Below are positions 14,693-22,323 of a stretch of 25,683 nucleotides of DNA, one piece after another. A program made the translations under genes and the position numbers. The stretch lies in the NCBI GenBank assembly GCA_002306975.1, contig DBTI01000169.1:1-25683 (forward strand), in the 5' to 3' direction. The notes under the pieces were generated by a model that saw nothing but the letters and a program-made list of their open reading frames with translations, did not search any database and was not told where the DNA came from. Source of the stretch: Ruminococcaceae bacterium UBA1320 (GTDB lineage: Bacteria > Bacillota > Clostridia > Oscillospirales > Ethanoligenentaceae). Positions within the stretch are counted from its first letter, which is position 1, and every line of letters begins with the position of its first letter.

Positions 14693-14968
14693 TTACTGCT
14701 CTCTAATTTTTGAAAAACACTCACTGCAATAAACCGGGCGTCCTTCAGTAGGCTTAAACGGTACCTTGCAGGGCTTCCCGCAGTTCGCGCAGACGGCGTC
14801 GTACATTTCACGCTGTGGCCTTTCGTTGCTTTTGCGCTTCTCACGACATTCCTTACATCTTTTCGGTTCGTTCGTGAAACCTTTTTCCGCATAGAATTCC
14901 TGCTCGGCGGCCGTCCAGATAAATTCTTTGCCACAGTCCTGGCAAATCAGAGTCTTGTCCTGATACAT
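14693..14968 (-). CDS. Small zinc-ribbon protein at the end of the znu operon
   Basis: This 91-residue cytosolic protein contains four CxxC pairs (C9/C12, C38/C41, C60/C63, C81/C84) and C67, forming two zinc ribbons: ICQDCGKEFIWTAAEQ with KRCKECREKR, then VCANCGKPCKVPF with VYCSECF. It matches the family of probable zinc-ribbon domain proteins whose role is unknown. GAGG lies seven bases before the ATG. It starts 22 bases after the second znuB gene, with no promoter between, so it should be made together with the zinc importer under Zur-like control. It might receive or buffer zinc or act as a regulator; these roles are inferences. Confidence 0.85.
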   Translation of the reverse strand: MYQDKTLICQDCGKEFIWTAAEQEFYAEKGFTNEPKRCKECREKRKSNERPQREMYDAVCANCGKPCKVPFKPTEGRPVYCSECFSKIREQ

Positions 14969-14990
14969 AATTTAACCTCACATTTTCAAA

Positions 14991-15836
14991 TTAATATACA
15001 ACTGTGCAATCAGTTGTCTTTATTTTAAAAGCATGAATTTTTATACAGTGAAAAATTCGTGCGCACGCATAGAGAAGCGCTCCGATCATTGATACAAAAA
15101 AGCCAATCGGCCATCCTGTCATATAAGCCAATACGATGGATGCCCAAACATCCACAAGTGAAAACAGCAATGAAAAGGCCAAAGCTTTTCCCGGATTACT
15201 TGTAATATATACGCTTGCGGCGTTTGGACAAATCAGCAAACTAAAACACAATAGCGCACCAACTACAGGTACAATTACCGATGCAGCAAGCCCCACAACG
15301 ATCAAAAAGCTGACTTCAATAAATCGCACAGGTACGCCTCGAACTGCTGCTATTTCACTGGAAACTGAGTCAAGGAGCAAGGGACGATATAAAAAGGCAA
15401 GGAATAACAAGCAGACAGCACCAAGGACTGCAGTAACAAATACTTGGTCGGAACTGACACCTACAATTTGTCCAAACAAAAGGGAATAGGCGCCGGTTGC
15501 ATATTTATTTGTCAACCCCAAGAAAAGCGCCCCGGTACCAAGCGCAGTGACCAGTACCAGTGCCGTGACAACGTCATTACGCTCCTTTTTGCCCAAATAC
15601 CCTATGAGTAGGGCACCGCCCACGGCAAAGGCCGCCAAACCATATACCGGATTGATGTTAAACAGTACGGCTCCGGCACCGCCGGCAAAGCCCGCTTCGG
15701 GCAAAGCATGGGCTACAAAAGACGATCTGCGGACAATTACAAAAAATCCGACAAAACAAGATAAGACAGCGACAATGGTTCCGCTGATCCACGCGTGTAT
15801 CATAAATGACTGTGTAAAAATTCCCGCGTCAAGCAT
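14991..15836 (-). CDS. znuB: Zinc/manganese ABC transporter permease, second copy
   Basis: This 281-residue membrane protein belongs to the ABC-3 family. It shows FFVIVRRSSFVAHALPEAGFAGGAGAV, the GQIVGVSSDQV segment and a conserved run of helices to LAYMTGWPIGFFVSMIGA. It forms the membrane channel for metal delivered by ZnuA. Its start overlaps the end of the upstream permease gene by eight bases, with GAGGTGATAACAA before the ATG. Having two different permease genes side by side implies a heterodimeric channel, unlike the usual single ZnuB homodimer. A short Thr/Cys tail (TTDCTVVY) ends the protein. Confidence 0.92.
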   Translation of the reverse strand: MLDAGIFTQSFMIHAWISGTIVAVLSCFVGFFVIVRRSSFVAHALPEAGFAGGAGAVLFNINPVYGLAAFAVGGALLIGYLGKKERNDVVTALVLVTALGTGALFLGLTNKYATGAYSLLFGQIVGVSSDQVFVTAVLGAVCLLFLAFLYRPLLLDSVSSEIAAVRGVPVRFIEVSFLIVVGLAASVIVPVVGALLCFSLLICPNAASVYITSNPGKALAFSLLFSLVDVWASIVLAYMTGWPIGFFVSMIGALLYACARIFHCIKIHAFKIKTTDCTVVY

Positions 15837-16731
15837 TTGTTATCACCTCTGCACTTTGGCTTACTTTATCTGCTCTGTGAATCGTGCCATGCATTCTTCC
15901 CAAAAGGTAAAAAAGAAGTATTAATACGCAGACAAAAAAGCTTACCGGCCATCCACGACCTTGCGGAGGCCATAGATAGCTATCGTAAGCGAGAACGACG
16001 CCAAGCCACATGGCCAGCATTCCAAGAACCGACGAGCACAACATTGCCGGCCCCATTTTATGGGTTAGCCGCATAGCTGTCGCCGCAGGGCCAATAAGCA
16101 GTGCGGTGCTCAATAGCGCGCCTGTAATCAGTGAAGCCTCCTCCACGACAAGGGCAAGCAAAATAATGAACAGTAAACTGACGATGCGCACGGGAACCCC
16201 GCGCGTCAAAGCAAGATCGGAATCAATGGAGCACAGCAGCAACGGCCGGTAAATCAAACAGATAATAATTGCGGTCATCACTGTAAGTCCGATGACAATA
16301 GGAACCGTCGATGGCTTAATTACAAAAATAGAGCCAAACAGGATCAGCATCGGCGCCCCAGACTGACCGGTATAGTGTGTATCAAGAAACAGAAAAAGTG
16401 ATTCCACACCCAGAGCAATTGATAAAACAATACCGGTCGCTGTATCCCGTTCGTGCGCCCGGCGGCCCATCAGTTCCACACCTACTGCGGATAAAACGCC
16501 AAATCCCAGAAAACCCCACAGGGTATTGATGCCCAACAAAAAAGCAACGGCTGCGCCGGCCCCGCCAAAATCAGCAATAGAATGGCCTGCAAAGGATTGT
16601 CCCCGAATGACAACAAATACACCGACCACACCGGAAATTGCCGCAACAACTCCTCCAAGCAAAAGCGCGTTTATGACCTGAGCATTTTCAAAAAATCCGG
16701 GTGCAAATATCAGATTGAAAATATTTCTCAT
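15829..16731 (-). CDS. znuB: Zinc/manganese ABC transporter permease, first copy
   Basis: This 300-residue ABC-3 family permease has the family segments GVFVVIRGQSFAGHSIADFGGAGAAVAFL and RGVPVRIVSLLFIILLALVVEEASLITGALL. It lies between the ATPase gene (overlap ATGA) and the second permease (eight-base overlap). It aligns throughout with the other permease (for example SxxxHxxxxxGFGGAG and RPLLL-x-S-x-x-S-x-x-A-x-RGVPVR), indicating an old tandem duplication followed by divergence. Together they would form the transmembrane pathway. A GGGAG site lies before the ATG. Confidence 0.92.
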   Translation of the reverse strand: MRNIFNLIFAPGFFENAQVINALLLGGVVAAISGVVGVFVVIRGQSFAGHSIADFGGAGAAVAFLLGINTLWGFLGFGVLSAVGVELMGRRAHERDTATGIVLSIALGVESLFLFLDTHYTGQSGAPMLILFGSIFVIKPSTVPIVIGLTVMTAIIICLIYRPLLLCSIDSDLALTRGVPVRIVSLLFIILLALVVEEASLITGALLSTALLIGPAATAMRLTHKMGPAMLCSSVLGMLAMWLGVVLAYDSYLWPPQGRGWPVSFFVCVLILLFYLLGRMHGTIHRADKVSQSAEVITNA

Positions 16732-17576
16732 GATTCAGCTCCCGAATCACAGCAATTCGATTCCAAAGGAAAGCCGTTCATCCCTGAATCATTGCCGCCA
16801 ACCACCATGATGCGCCCATTGACATGAAGAACTTCAACCGGATATCCGTACAATTTACTCAGCACATCGCTGCAAAACACATCATCCACCGTCCCGATCG
16901 CTGCTTTCCCATCTGCAAGGTATAAGACCCGATCCATTACGCCAAGCAGCGGATTCATGTCATGTGCCACAAGGATTACGGCAACTCTCTTTTCATGCCC
17001 GATACGTGAGACCAACTGAACCACTTCATAAGCACTTTTGATATCAAGATTTGAAAGCGGTTCATCCAGAAGAAGAAGCTTTGGTTCGGTCAGAAGTGCC
17101 TGAGCAATCAAAAGCCGCTGTTGTTCGCCGCCGGACAGCAGCCCGACAGGAGAATCGGCAAACCGACTTGCATCAACCGCTTCAAGCATCTCGTCCACCC
17201 GCTTTTTCCGCTCTTTTGCATGAAGCGAAATTCCCCATCGGTGACCGTCAAGCCCAAGCGCCACTAAATCGCGCCCTCTTAGGGGAATTTGTGGATCGAG
17301 ATATAATTTTTGCGGCACATATCCGATTGATCGGTTGCCTTTTCTGGCTGTCTTTCCTCCAATACAAACATTTCCCGCAGTCGGCGCAAGAAGCCCCAGT
17401 ATTACTTTGAGTAATGTGGACTTTCCTACTCCGTTAGGCCCGATCAGGCCAATAAATTCGCCGGGATTCACCTGAATGTTGACGTCTTTCAGAATACAGC
17501 GTTTGCCAAACTGCACTTTTATGTTTTCGATGGAAAGAATGGCATGACTTGTTTTGTTTTGATCTTTTTCCATCAT
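16728..17576 (-). CDS. znuC: Zinc ABC transporter ATP-binding protein
   Basis: This 282-residue ATPase has all ABC motifs: Walker A GPNGVGKST, the Q-loop YVPQKLYLDP, signature LSGGEQQR, Walker B LLLLDEPLSNLD, and the switch His in VAHDMNP. The tail after about residue 235 continues beyond the usual ABC core, with KLYGYPVEVLHVNGRIMVVGG typical of zinc and manganese ATPases, and ends SNCCDSGAES with a Cys pair that might sense metal. Its start overlaps the znuA stop. GGAG lies eight bases before the first of two adjacent ATG codons. It powers the two adjoining permeases. Confidence 0.95.
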   Translation of the reverse strand: MMEKDQNKTSHAILSIENIKVQFGKRCILKDVNIQVNPGEFIGLIGPNGVGKSTLLKVILGLLAPTAGNVCIGGKTARKGNRSIGYVPQKLYLDPQIPLRGRDLVALGLDGHRWGISLHAKERKKRVDEMLEAVDASRFADSPVGLLSGGEQQRLLIAQALLTEPKLLLLDEPLSNLDIKSAYEVVQLVSRIGHEKRVAVILVAHDMNPLLGVMDRVLYLADGKAAIGTVDDVFCSDVLSKLYGYPVEVLHVNGRIMVVGGNDSGMNGFPLESNCCDSGAES

Positions 17577-18514
17577 GAAAGGGTCTCCGTGGAAACGCCG
17601 CTCTTTATTGCCTTTATAATAGCTTCGGTCTCAGCTTCCATCCATTTTTGATAGGTATATTTCGATGGCATGGTTTCATAAACGCCGACGACAGGAATGT
17701 TGTTGCTTTTTGCAAGATTCAATAAAGCCGTCGTTGAATCATCCACAGCCTGTCGGTTATACAGAAAAACCTTTACTTGCTTACTGCTAAATAAATTCTG
17801 CTGTGTCTTTACGTCTTGAGGCGATGGGTCGGTGCCGTTCATAACAGAAGCCTGATAAGCCCAAGGTGTTTTTATATCTAATCCGGCAGCTTCCACCAAA
17901 TAGTCGGATACCGGTTCTGTGACGGCAACTGCCGTATTGGCATAATCCTTTTTTAGTGCATTTAGATCAGCCGTCCATGTTTTCAGGGAATCATTGAACT
18001 TGGCAAGCTGAGATTCAAAATATTGCTTTTGATCAGGCATCTGGCTCTCCAGACTTTTTGCAACAAGCTCTGCAACTTTAGGCATTGTATTTGGCTTAAA
18101 CCAAAGGTGAGGATTTTTCGTGTCGTCGGCATAACCTAACCCTTTGGCAACATTAATGACCGTCTTTTTTGAACCTTTCGAACTTGATTCCAGTTTATCC
18201 ATAAAATCATCATAACCAAGGCCATTTTCCACGATCAGCGTAGCTTTGCTGACAATGGCTGCATCGGTTGTGTTTGCTTCATACGAATGCGGGTCTGTTT
18301 CCGGGTTGTTCATAATTCCCGTGACCGAAACATACTTTCCTCCAATCTGACTTATAACATCCGCGTATTCATTCTCTGCGCCTACGGCTACGATTTTGCC
18401 ACTTGCCGTGGTGGAGGCGGATGTCGTTTTACTATTGCACCCCGTCAGCACAACAGAAAAAAGAGCTGAAACAGCAATCAGCATTGCCCCAGTTCTCAAA
18501 CCAACTCGTTTCAT
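17573..18514 (-). CDS. znuA: Zinc-binding lipoprotein of the ABC transporter
   Basis: This 313-residue cluster A-1 substrate-binding protein begins with a lipoprotein signal peptide and lipobox LTGC at about residue 26. Metal ligands fit the family order: His in ETDPHSYE, His in KNPHLWF, and an acidic residue in VTEPVSDYL in place of the third His, then a C-terminal lobe with VKVFLYNRQAVDD and VVGVYETMP. There is no His-rich loop, which fits some Gram-positive zinc or manganese binders. Operon position and the Zur-like operator argue for zinc. It is the first gene of the operon. Confidence 0.92.
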   Translation of the reverse strand: MKRVGLRTGAMLIAVSALFSVVLTGCNSKTTSASTTASGKIVAVGAENEYADVISQIGGKYVSVTGIMNNPETDPHSYEANTTDAAIVSKATLIVENGLGYDDFMDKLESSSKGSKKTVINVAKGLGYADDTKNPHLWFKPNTMPKVAELVAKSLESQMPDQKQYFESQLAKFNDSLKTWTADLNALKKDYANTAVAVTEPVSDYLVEAAGLDIKTPWAYQASVMNGTDPSPQDVKTQQNLFSSKQVKVFLYNRQAVDDSTTALLNLAKSNNIPVVGVYETMPSKYTYQKWMEAETEAIIKAIKSGVSTETLS

Positions 18515-18538
18515 CTAACCACTCCTAAACTTTCTACT

Positions 18539-18593
18539 TGCAAATGCTTCCCATTTGCATTTATAATATAACCCTATGCTGCTATGTTGTCAA
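18539..18593 (-). promoter_or_regulatory. znuA promoter with Zur-like operator
   Basis: On the minus strand TTGACA (18588-18593), 17 bases, TATATT (18565-18570), then the operator TGCAAATG-CTTCC-CATTTGCA (18539-18559, palindromic), placed over the transcription start. It is the second of four copies of this motif in the window. Confidence 0.85.
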
Positions 18594-18656
18594 TACCATT
18601 TTTGATAATATTTTATACAAATTGAAGAGACGGCTTCTTTTTTGTTAGGCAATATA

Positions 18657-18697
18657 AAAGCGACTCTGCTCCATGTTTTATGGGGCAGGGTCGCTTT
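18657..18697 (-). terminator. Terminator of the G3E-zur operon
   Basis: AAAGCGACTCTGCTCC (18657-18672) pairs with GGGGCAGGGTCGCTTT (18682-18697), with two G-U pairs and a nine-base loop. On the minus strand it is followed by TTATATT. It begins 30 bases past the zur stop and shields znuA from read-through. Confidence 0.8.
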
Positions 18698-18726
18698 ACT
18701 GAACTACAAACTTCATCTGAATTTCG

Positions 18727-19173
18727 TTATTTTTCTTTCTGTTTTTGCTTACAGTCATGACAATAACCGTAAATCTCGATTCGATGGCTTTTTACATCAA
18801 AATCATATTTGGATTGCATCAATTTGTCAAATTGGCCGAAAGGGCAATCTTCAATCGGAAAGATTTTTTTGCATCCAAGGCAGATTGCATGATGGATATG
18901 CTCTGTCTCTAAATATTCATACCTCGCTACTCCGTCATCAATCAAATTTGACTTTAACAGAATACCCTTTTGAGACAGCGTTTCACATGTTCTGTAAACA
19001 GTAGATAAGCTGAGTTCTCCATCCTTATCTCTTACCAAAGTGAAAATTTCACTGGCTGTTTTGGGCAGGGAACCTTTGAGCGTCTCCAGAATTAATTTTC
19101 TGGCTTTCGTTATTTTTAAGTTCTTATTTCCTAATATTTTGTCCGTAATGGTGTTGTCCGGCAAATTTACCAT
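18727..19173 (-). CDS. zur: Fur-family zinc regulator (Zur)
   Basis: This 148-residue Fur-family repressor has the winged helix KITKARKLILETLKGSLPKTASEIF and LSLSTVYRTCETLSQKGILLK, the HIHHAICLGCKKIFPIEDCPF metal region with a CxxC, and a second CxxC near the end (GYCHDCKQ). Two CxxC pairs make the structural zinc site. Zur rather than Fur or PerR is inferred from its setting: it is co-transcribed with a YciC-type G3E gene under a zinc-type operator and sits amid zinc genes. The ATG at 19173 stands against its AAAAGGA site, so TTG at 19164 is an alternative start with better spacing. The last gene of its operon, probably autoregulated. Confidence 0.88.
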   Translation of the reverse strand: MVNLPDNTITDKILGNKNLKITKARKLILETLKGSLPKTASEIFTLVRDKDGELSLSTVYRTCETLSQKGILLKSNLIDDGVARYEYLETEHIHHAICLGCKKIFPIEDCPFGQFDKLMQSKYDFDVKSHRIEIYGYCHDCKQKQKEK

Positions 19174-19182
19174 TCCTTTTCG

Positions 19183-20175
19183 TTATGAAGGTTTATTGAT
19201 TTTAAAAAGTTCACTAAGCTTTTGGGCATTAATATCTTTTCCTATCACGCAAAGTCGACCGCTGTAATCAGGAGCGGCAGGTTTAATGCTGATCTCACCG
19301 GAGACAAAATCAAATTGTATCCAATCTTCGCTGAAAGAAGGCAAAATGCCCTTGCTTCGAACTACAAGACCGTATTTTTCTGTTCTGAGTTCTTTCAAAA
19401 TTTCTGAAATTTCCTCAGCGGAATAATGCCTGGCTGTTTCGGTACCCCACGACTCAAATACTTCATCAGCCGAATGATGGTGACAATGGCATATCCCGTC
19501 TTGATGCTCATGATTATGGTTATCAGCATGACCTTCGCATTCTGCCTGCATTTCGCTGAGTTCCCGATTTAAGGTACGATTTCCTTCTGCTAAAGAAATA
19601 ATGGATCGAGCTGAAATCTGCTGCCATGGCGTTGTTACAATGCTGGCAGATGAATTGATGGCATGGAGCTTTTGTACTACGGATTCTAAGCGGTCAGCTG
19701 GGAGGCTCTGCGTTCTGCTTAAAACAATTGTTTTTGCATGTTCCACTTGATCCCTAAAAAACTCCCCGAAGTTCTTAAGATACATATCAAATTTTGTTGC
19801 GTCGACAACAGCAACGACTATATTGATGGCAGTCGGGCACTGAAAGCGGGGATTTAGACATATTTGCCGGATGTCCGACAATTTTCCGACACCCGAGGGT
19901 TCGACAATGATGCGCTCAGGCTGATATTCTTTTATGATATTTTTAAGTGCGCTGTTAAAATCACCCTGAAGCGTACAGCAAATGCACCCGGAGTTAATTT
20001 CCTCTACTTTCACATTATGTCCCTTAAAAAGCTTCCCGTCAATACCGATTTGACCGAACTCATTTTCAACGATTGCCACTTTTTCGTGTTGTAACTCTTC
20101 ATCCAGCAGTTTTTTAATAAGGGTTGTCTTACCAGCTCCAAGAAAGCCAGATATGATATCTATTTTGGTTGCCAT
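19183..20175 (-). CDS. YciC/ZigA-type G3E metallochaperone GTPase
   Basis: This 330-residue COG0523 protein is a complete G3E GTPase: Walker A GFLGAGKT, VENEFGQIGIDG, the zinc-binding GCICC (CxCC) motif, and IIVEPSGV as Walker B. A His-rich linker (HADNHNHEHQDG, CHCHHH) joins the GTPase to the C-terminal CobW domain. Such proteins, made in zinc shortage, deliver zinc to priority targets. The ATG at 20175 has AAGGA nine bases upstream; a GTG six codons earlier lies inside that site. It precedes zur by nine bases. Contrast it with the fusion protein at 11418, which has lost the CxCC. Confidence 0.93.
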   Translation of the reverse strand: MATKIDIISGFLGAGKTTLIKKLLDEELQHEKVAIVENEFGQIGIDGKLFKGHNVKVEEINSGCICCTLQGDFNSALKNIIKEYQPERIIVEPSGVGKLSDIRQICLNPRFQCPTAINIVVAVVDATKFDMYLKNFGEFFRDQVEHAKTIVLSRTQSLPADRLESVVQKLHAINSSASIVTTPWQQISARSIISLAEGNRTLNRELSEMQAECEGHADNHNHEHQDGICHCHHHSADEVFESWGTETARHYSAEEISEILKELRTEKYGLVVRSKGILPSFSEDWIQFDFVSGEISIKPAAPDYSGRLCVIGKDINAQKLSELFKINKPS

Positions 20176-20218
20176 ACTAACAAATCCTTCCACAAAATAA
20201 TTGATATAATTATACTAC

Positions 20219-20247
20219 CTTATAATGCGAATGGGAAGCAATTGCAA
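20219..20247 (-). promoter_or_regulatory. Promoter and Zur-like operator of the G3E-zur operon
   Basis: On the minus strand TTGCAA (20242-20247), 17 bases and TATAAG (20219-20224) flank the imperfect operator TGCGAATG-GGAAG-CAATTGCA (20226-20246). The operator fills the spacer, different from the other three sites, and matches the palindrome at six of eight paired positions. A nearby TATAAT further downstream is an alternative -10. Confidence 0.65.
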
Positions 20248-20264
20248 CTATTTTTTGAAAGTGC

Positions 20265-20319
20265 TTGAAATTTGAACTATAAAATCATATACTATATGCA
20301 AATGGGATGCATTCGCATA
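20265..20319 (+). promoter_or_regulatory. Promoter and Zur-like operator of the ribosomal-protein operon
   Basis: TTGAAA (20265-20270), 17 bases, TATACT (20288-20293), then TATGCAAATG-GGATG-CATTCGCATA (20295-20319), a 10-bp inverted repeat with one mismatch placed over the start of transcription. It is divergent from the G3E-zur promoter, about 20-50 bases away. Confidence 0.82.
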
Positions 20320-20361
20320 TATCTCATTATAGACTATAAACACTGTTTTATAAATAATGTA

Positions 20362-20399
20362 AAAGGAGTGATTGCGGAAACTTTTCCGCATTGTGTATG
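20362..20399 (+). promoter_or_regulatory. Ribosome binding site separated from rpsN by a hairpin
   Basis: The only good Shine-Dalgarno, AAAGGAG (20362-20368), is 28 bases before the ATG at 20397. Between them TGCGGAA (20373-20379) and TTCCGCA (20384-20390) form a perfect 7-bp hairpin. If it folds, the effective spacing drops to about 10 bases, which would make initiation depend on the hairpin. Confidence 0.6.
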
Positions 20400-20666
20400 G
20401 CAAAAAAGGCAAAAATCATGAAAGATAAGCGGCAACGAAAAATGGTAGCAAAGTATGCGCCATTACGGCAGAAACTTCTGGATAGCGGTGACAGGGCGGC
20501 GCTGAGCCGTTTACCTCGTGACGCGTCCCCTGTGCGAATTCATAACCGTTGTCAAATCACCGGACGTCCGCATGGGTATCTGCGAAAATACGGGGTATCT
20601 CGAATCGTTTTCCGGGATCTGGCCCACGCGGGAGAAATTCCGGGAGTCCATAAAGCAAGCTGGTAA
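20397..20666 (+). CDS. rpsN: 30S ribosomal protein S14, zinc-independent form
   Basis: This 89-residue protein is the long, cysteine-poor form of S14. It has the N-terminal AKKAKIMKDKRQRKM and C-terminal PHGYLRKYGVSRIVFRDLAHAGEIPGVHKASW; only one Cys remains (NRCQITGR), so no CxxC zinc ribbon exists. This alternative form replaces the zinc-binding S14 when zinc is short. A shorter possible start at 20391 (TTG) is less likely than the family-typical MAKK at 20397. The gene is first of three similar ribosomal genes behind a Zur-like operator. Confidence 0.93.
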   Translation: MAKKAKIMKDKRQRKMVAKYAPLRQKLLDSGDRAALSRLPRDASPVRIHNRCQITGRPHGYLRKYGVSRIVFRDLAHAGEIPGVHKASW

Positions 20667-20680
20667 AGGAGGCATTTGTT

Positions 20681-20830
20681 TTGCGCATTATAGTAACACT
20701 GGCCTGTGTTGAAACAGGCGACCGTGATTACACGACAACAAAAAACAAGAAAAGCACGCCGGAACGTCTCGAACTGATGAAATATTCCCCACGACTTCGC
20801 AGGCACGCTTTATATAGAGAAACGAAGTAA
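20681..20830 (+). CDS. rpmG: 50S ribosomal protein L33, zinc-independent form
   Basis: This 49-residue L33 starts at TTG (20681) with AAAGGAGG eight bases before it. It reads MRIIVTLACVETGDRDYTTT and ends LRRHALYRETK. In zinc-binding L33 the first pair is CxxC and a second Cys is at KYCP; here the residues are C-V-E-T and KYSPR, so the metal site is lost. Only one Cys remains (residue 9). It starts 14 bases past rpsN. The protein substitutes for the zinc form during zinc starvation. Confidence 0.92.
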   Translation: MRIIVTLACVETGDRDYTTTKNKKSTPERLELMKYSPRLRRHALYRETK

Positions 20831-20887
20831 GATTTTTTACTGCAACAATTCCAAATGAATTTTTGAGAATAGAATGGAGCATAATTA

Positions 20888-21073
20888 ATGGCTAAGTGTG
20901 CGATTACGGGAAAGACCACAACATTTGGGAATAGGGTCAGTCACTCACATCATCGGTCAAACCGTAAAGTAAAAGCAAATTTGAAAAGAGTTCATGTGAT
21001 TGAAAACGGAACCCGGAAGCATATCTGGGTTTCGACCAGCGCCCTTAAATCAGGCCTCGTTAAAAGAGCATGA
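20888..21073 (+). CDS. rpmB: 50S ribosomal protein L28, zinc-independent form
   Basis: This 61-residue L28 opens MAKCAITGKTTTFGNRVSHSH and continues SNRKVKANLKRVHVIENG. In the zinc form this would be CxxC near the start and CxxC near the end; here the first motif is C-A-I-T and the second is STSAL, with no cysteines, so no zinc is bound. GGAG precedes the ATG by eight bases. It follows rpmG by 57 bases on the same strand and completes a set of three zinc-free paralogues under one Zur-like operator. Confidence 0.92.
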   Translation: MAKCAITGKTTTFGNRVSHSHHRSNRKVKANLKRVHVIENGTRKHIWVSTSALKSGLVKRA

Positions 21074-21139
21074 CGGTTTATCACTGGGTATGCCCGCTTG
21101 TCAATGTGACTTGAATGAGCTTTAATCATGCCATCCGCT

Positions 21140-22309
21140 TTATTGAATGGCTTTTTCATACTTATGTGAAAAAGAAAGTTTCAGTAAAATTGGTGTGACA
21201 ATGGTTGTTAAGATCACAACAACGATTGTCGGCAAAAAGACCTCGTTTGTAATAATACCTGTCTGGAGGCCTATGTTTGCGGTGATAATCGCAACTTCCC
21301 CACGGGAAACCATACCGACTCCAACCTGCAGCGACTCACTGCGATTCATTCTGAAAAGTCTTGCCGCTGCACCGCAGCCGATAACTTTGCCTATTACGGC
21401 GACTGCAAACATACTTAAAGCAATCATAAGTGTTTTGATGCTGAAACCGGTAAGATTTGCCTCAATTCCAACACTGGCAAAGAAAATCGGAGCAAGAAAT
21501 CCTGACGATATGGATTTAAGTCCCCGTTCAAGTGTTTCCTTATGAACAAATTGGGAGAGCAGCAAGCCACACAGATAAGCTCCGGTAATCGCGGCTATTC
21601 CAAGACTTTCAGCGATAAAAGCGGCCAAAAGAGCCGCTGCTATAGCAAATGTCAGAAATGCACGACTTGGCCTAAAGTCTTTGAGCAATTTATTAAGAAC
21701 TTTAGGCAAAAACATAATAGCAATAACGGATACGATGCAAAAAACAAGAATCTCGGCAATAGTAAATATTAGTGAGCCGCTGCCACCGTGCTCTCCTTTT
21801 CCGGATACGGCAAGCAAAACGGAAATAATCATCAGTCCAAGAATATCATCTATTACGGCAGCACCAAGTATATTAATCCCGGCACGGGTATTAAGTTTTC
21901 CAAGCTCTGTAAGGGTTTCTACTGTTATACTTACGCTGGTAGCCGTCAGAATTACGCCTATGAATACATTCTCTAAAAAATTCTGAAAAAACAGGTACGC
22001 ACAAAAGGTTCCCAATAACAGAGGTACTGTAATACCGGCGACAGCTATTACAAATGCGGACAGACCTGCTTTCTTAAATTCATTTAGATTTGTTTCAAGC
22101 CCTGCAAGAAACATAAGCATAATGACCCCAAGGTTGGAAAGAAGTTTTATGTTGTCATCATAAACAACCAGATTAAAGGCAACCGGGCCGATCAGCACTC
22201 CGGCTATTAAAGCTCCGAGAACCTCTGGCATTTTGAATTTGCGGGCTGCGATTCCACCGATTTTTGTGGCAATCAAAATCAACGCGATTTGAAGCAATAC
22301 TTTTTCCAT
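21140..22309 (-). CDS. CPA2-family cation/proton antiporter (NapA/Kef-like)
   Basis: This 389-residue membrane protein has about 12 helices. The signature is GAAVIDDILGLMIISVLL with the paired Asp residues of the transport site, together with LGALIAGVLIGPVAFN, MLMFLAGLETNLNEFKKAG and VGMVSRGEVAIITANIGL. No C-terminal regulatory nucleotide domain is attached, which fits Na+/H+ antiporters of the NapA/GerN type more than Kef potassium channels. The ATG at 22309 has AGGAG seven bases before it; the open frame further upstream overlaps a hairpin leader and is not coding. Its expression is probably controlled by that leader. Confidence 0.88.
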   Translation of the reverse strand: MEKVLLQIALILIATKIGGIAARKFKMPEVLGALIAGVLIGPVAFNLVVYDDNIKLLSNLGVIMLMFLAGLETNLNEFKKAGLSAFVIAVAGITVPLLLGTFCAYLFFQNFLENVFIGVILTATSVSITVETLTELGKLNTRAGINILGAAVIDDILGLMIISVLLAVSGKGEHGGSGSLIFTIAEILVFCIVSVIAIMFLPKVLNKLLKDFRPSRAFLTFAIAAALLAAFIAESLGIAAITGAYLCGLLLSQFVHKETLERGLKSISSGFLAPIFFASVGIEANLTGFSIKTLMIALSMFAVAVIGKVIGCGAAARLFRMNRSESLQVGVGMVSRGEVAIITANIGLQTGIITNEVFLPTIVVVILTTIVTPILLKLSFSHKYEKAIQ

Positions 22310-22323
22310 ATGGCGTCTCCTGC

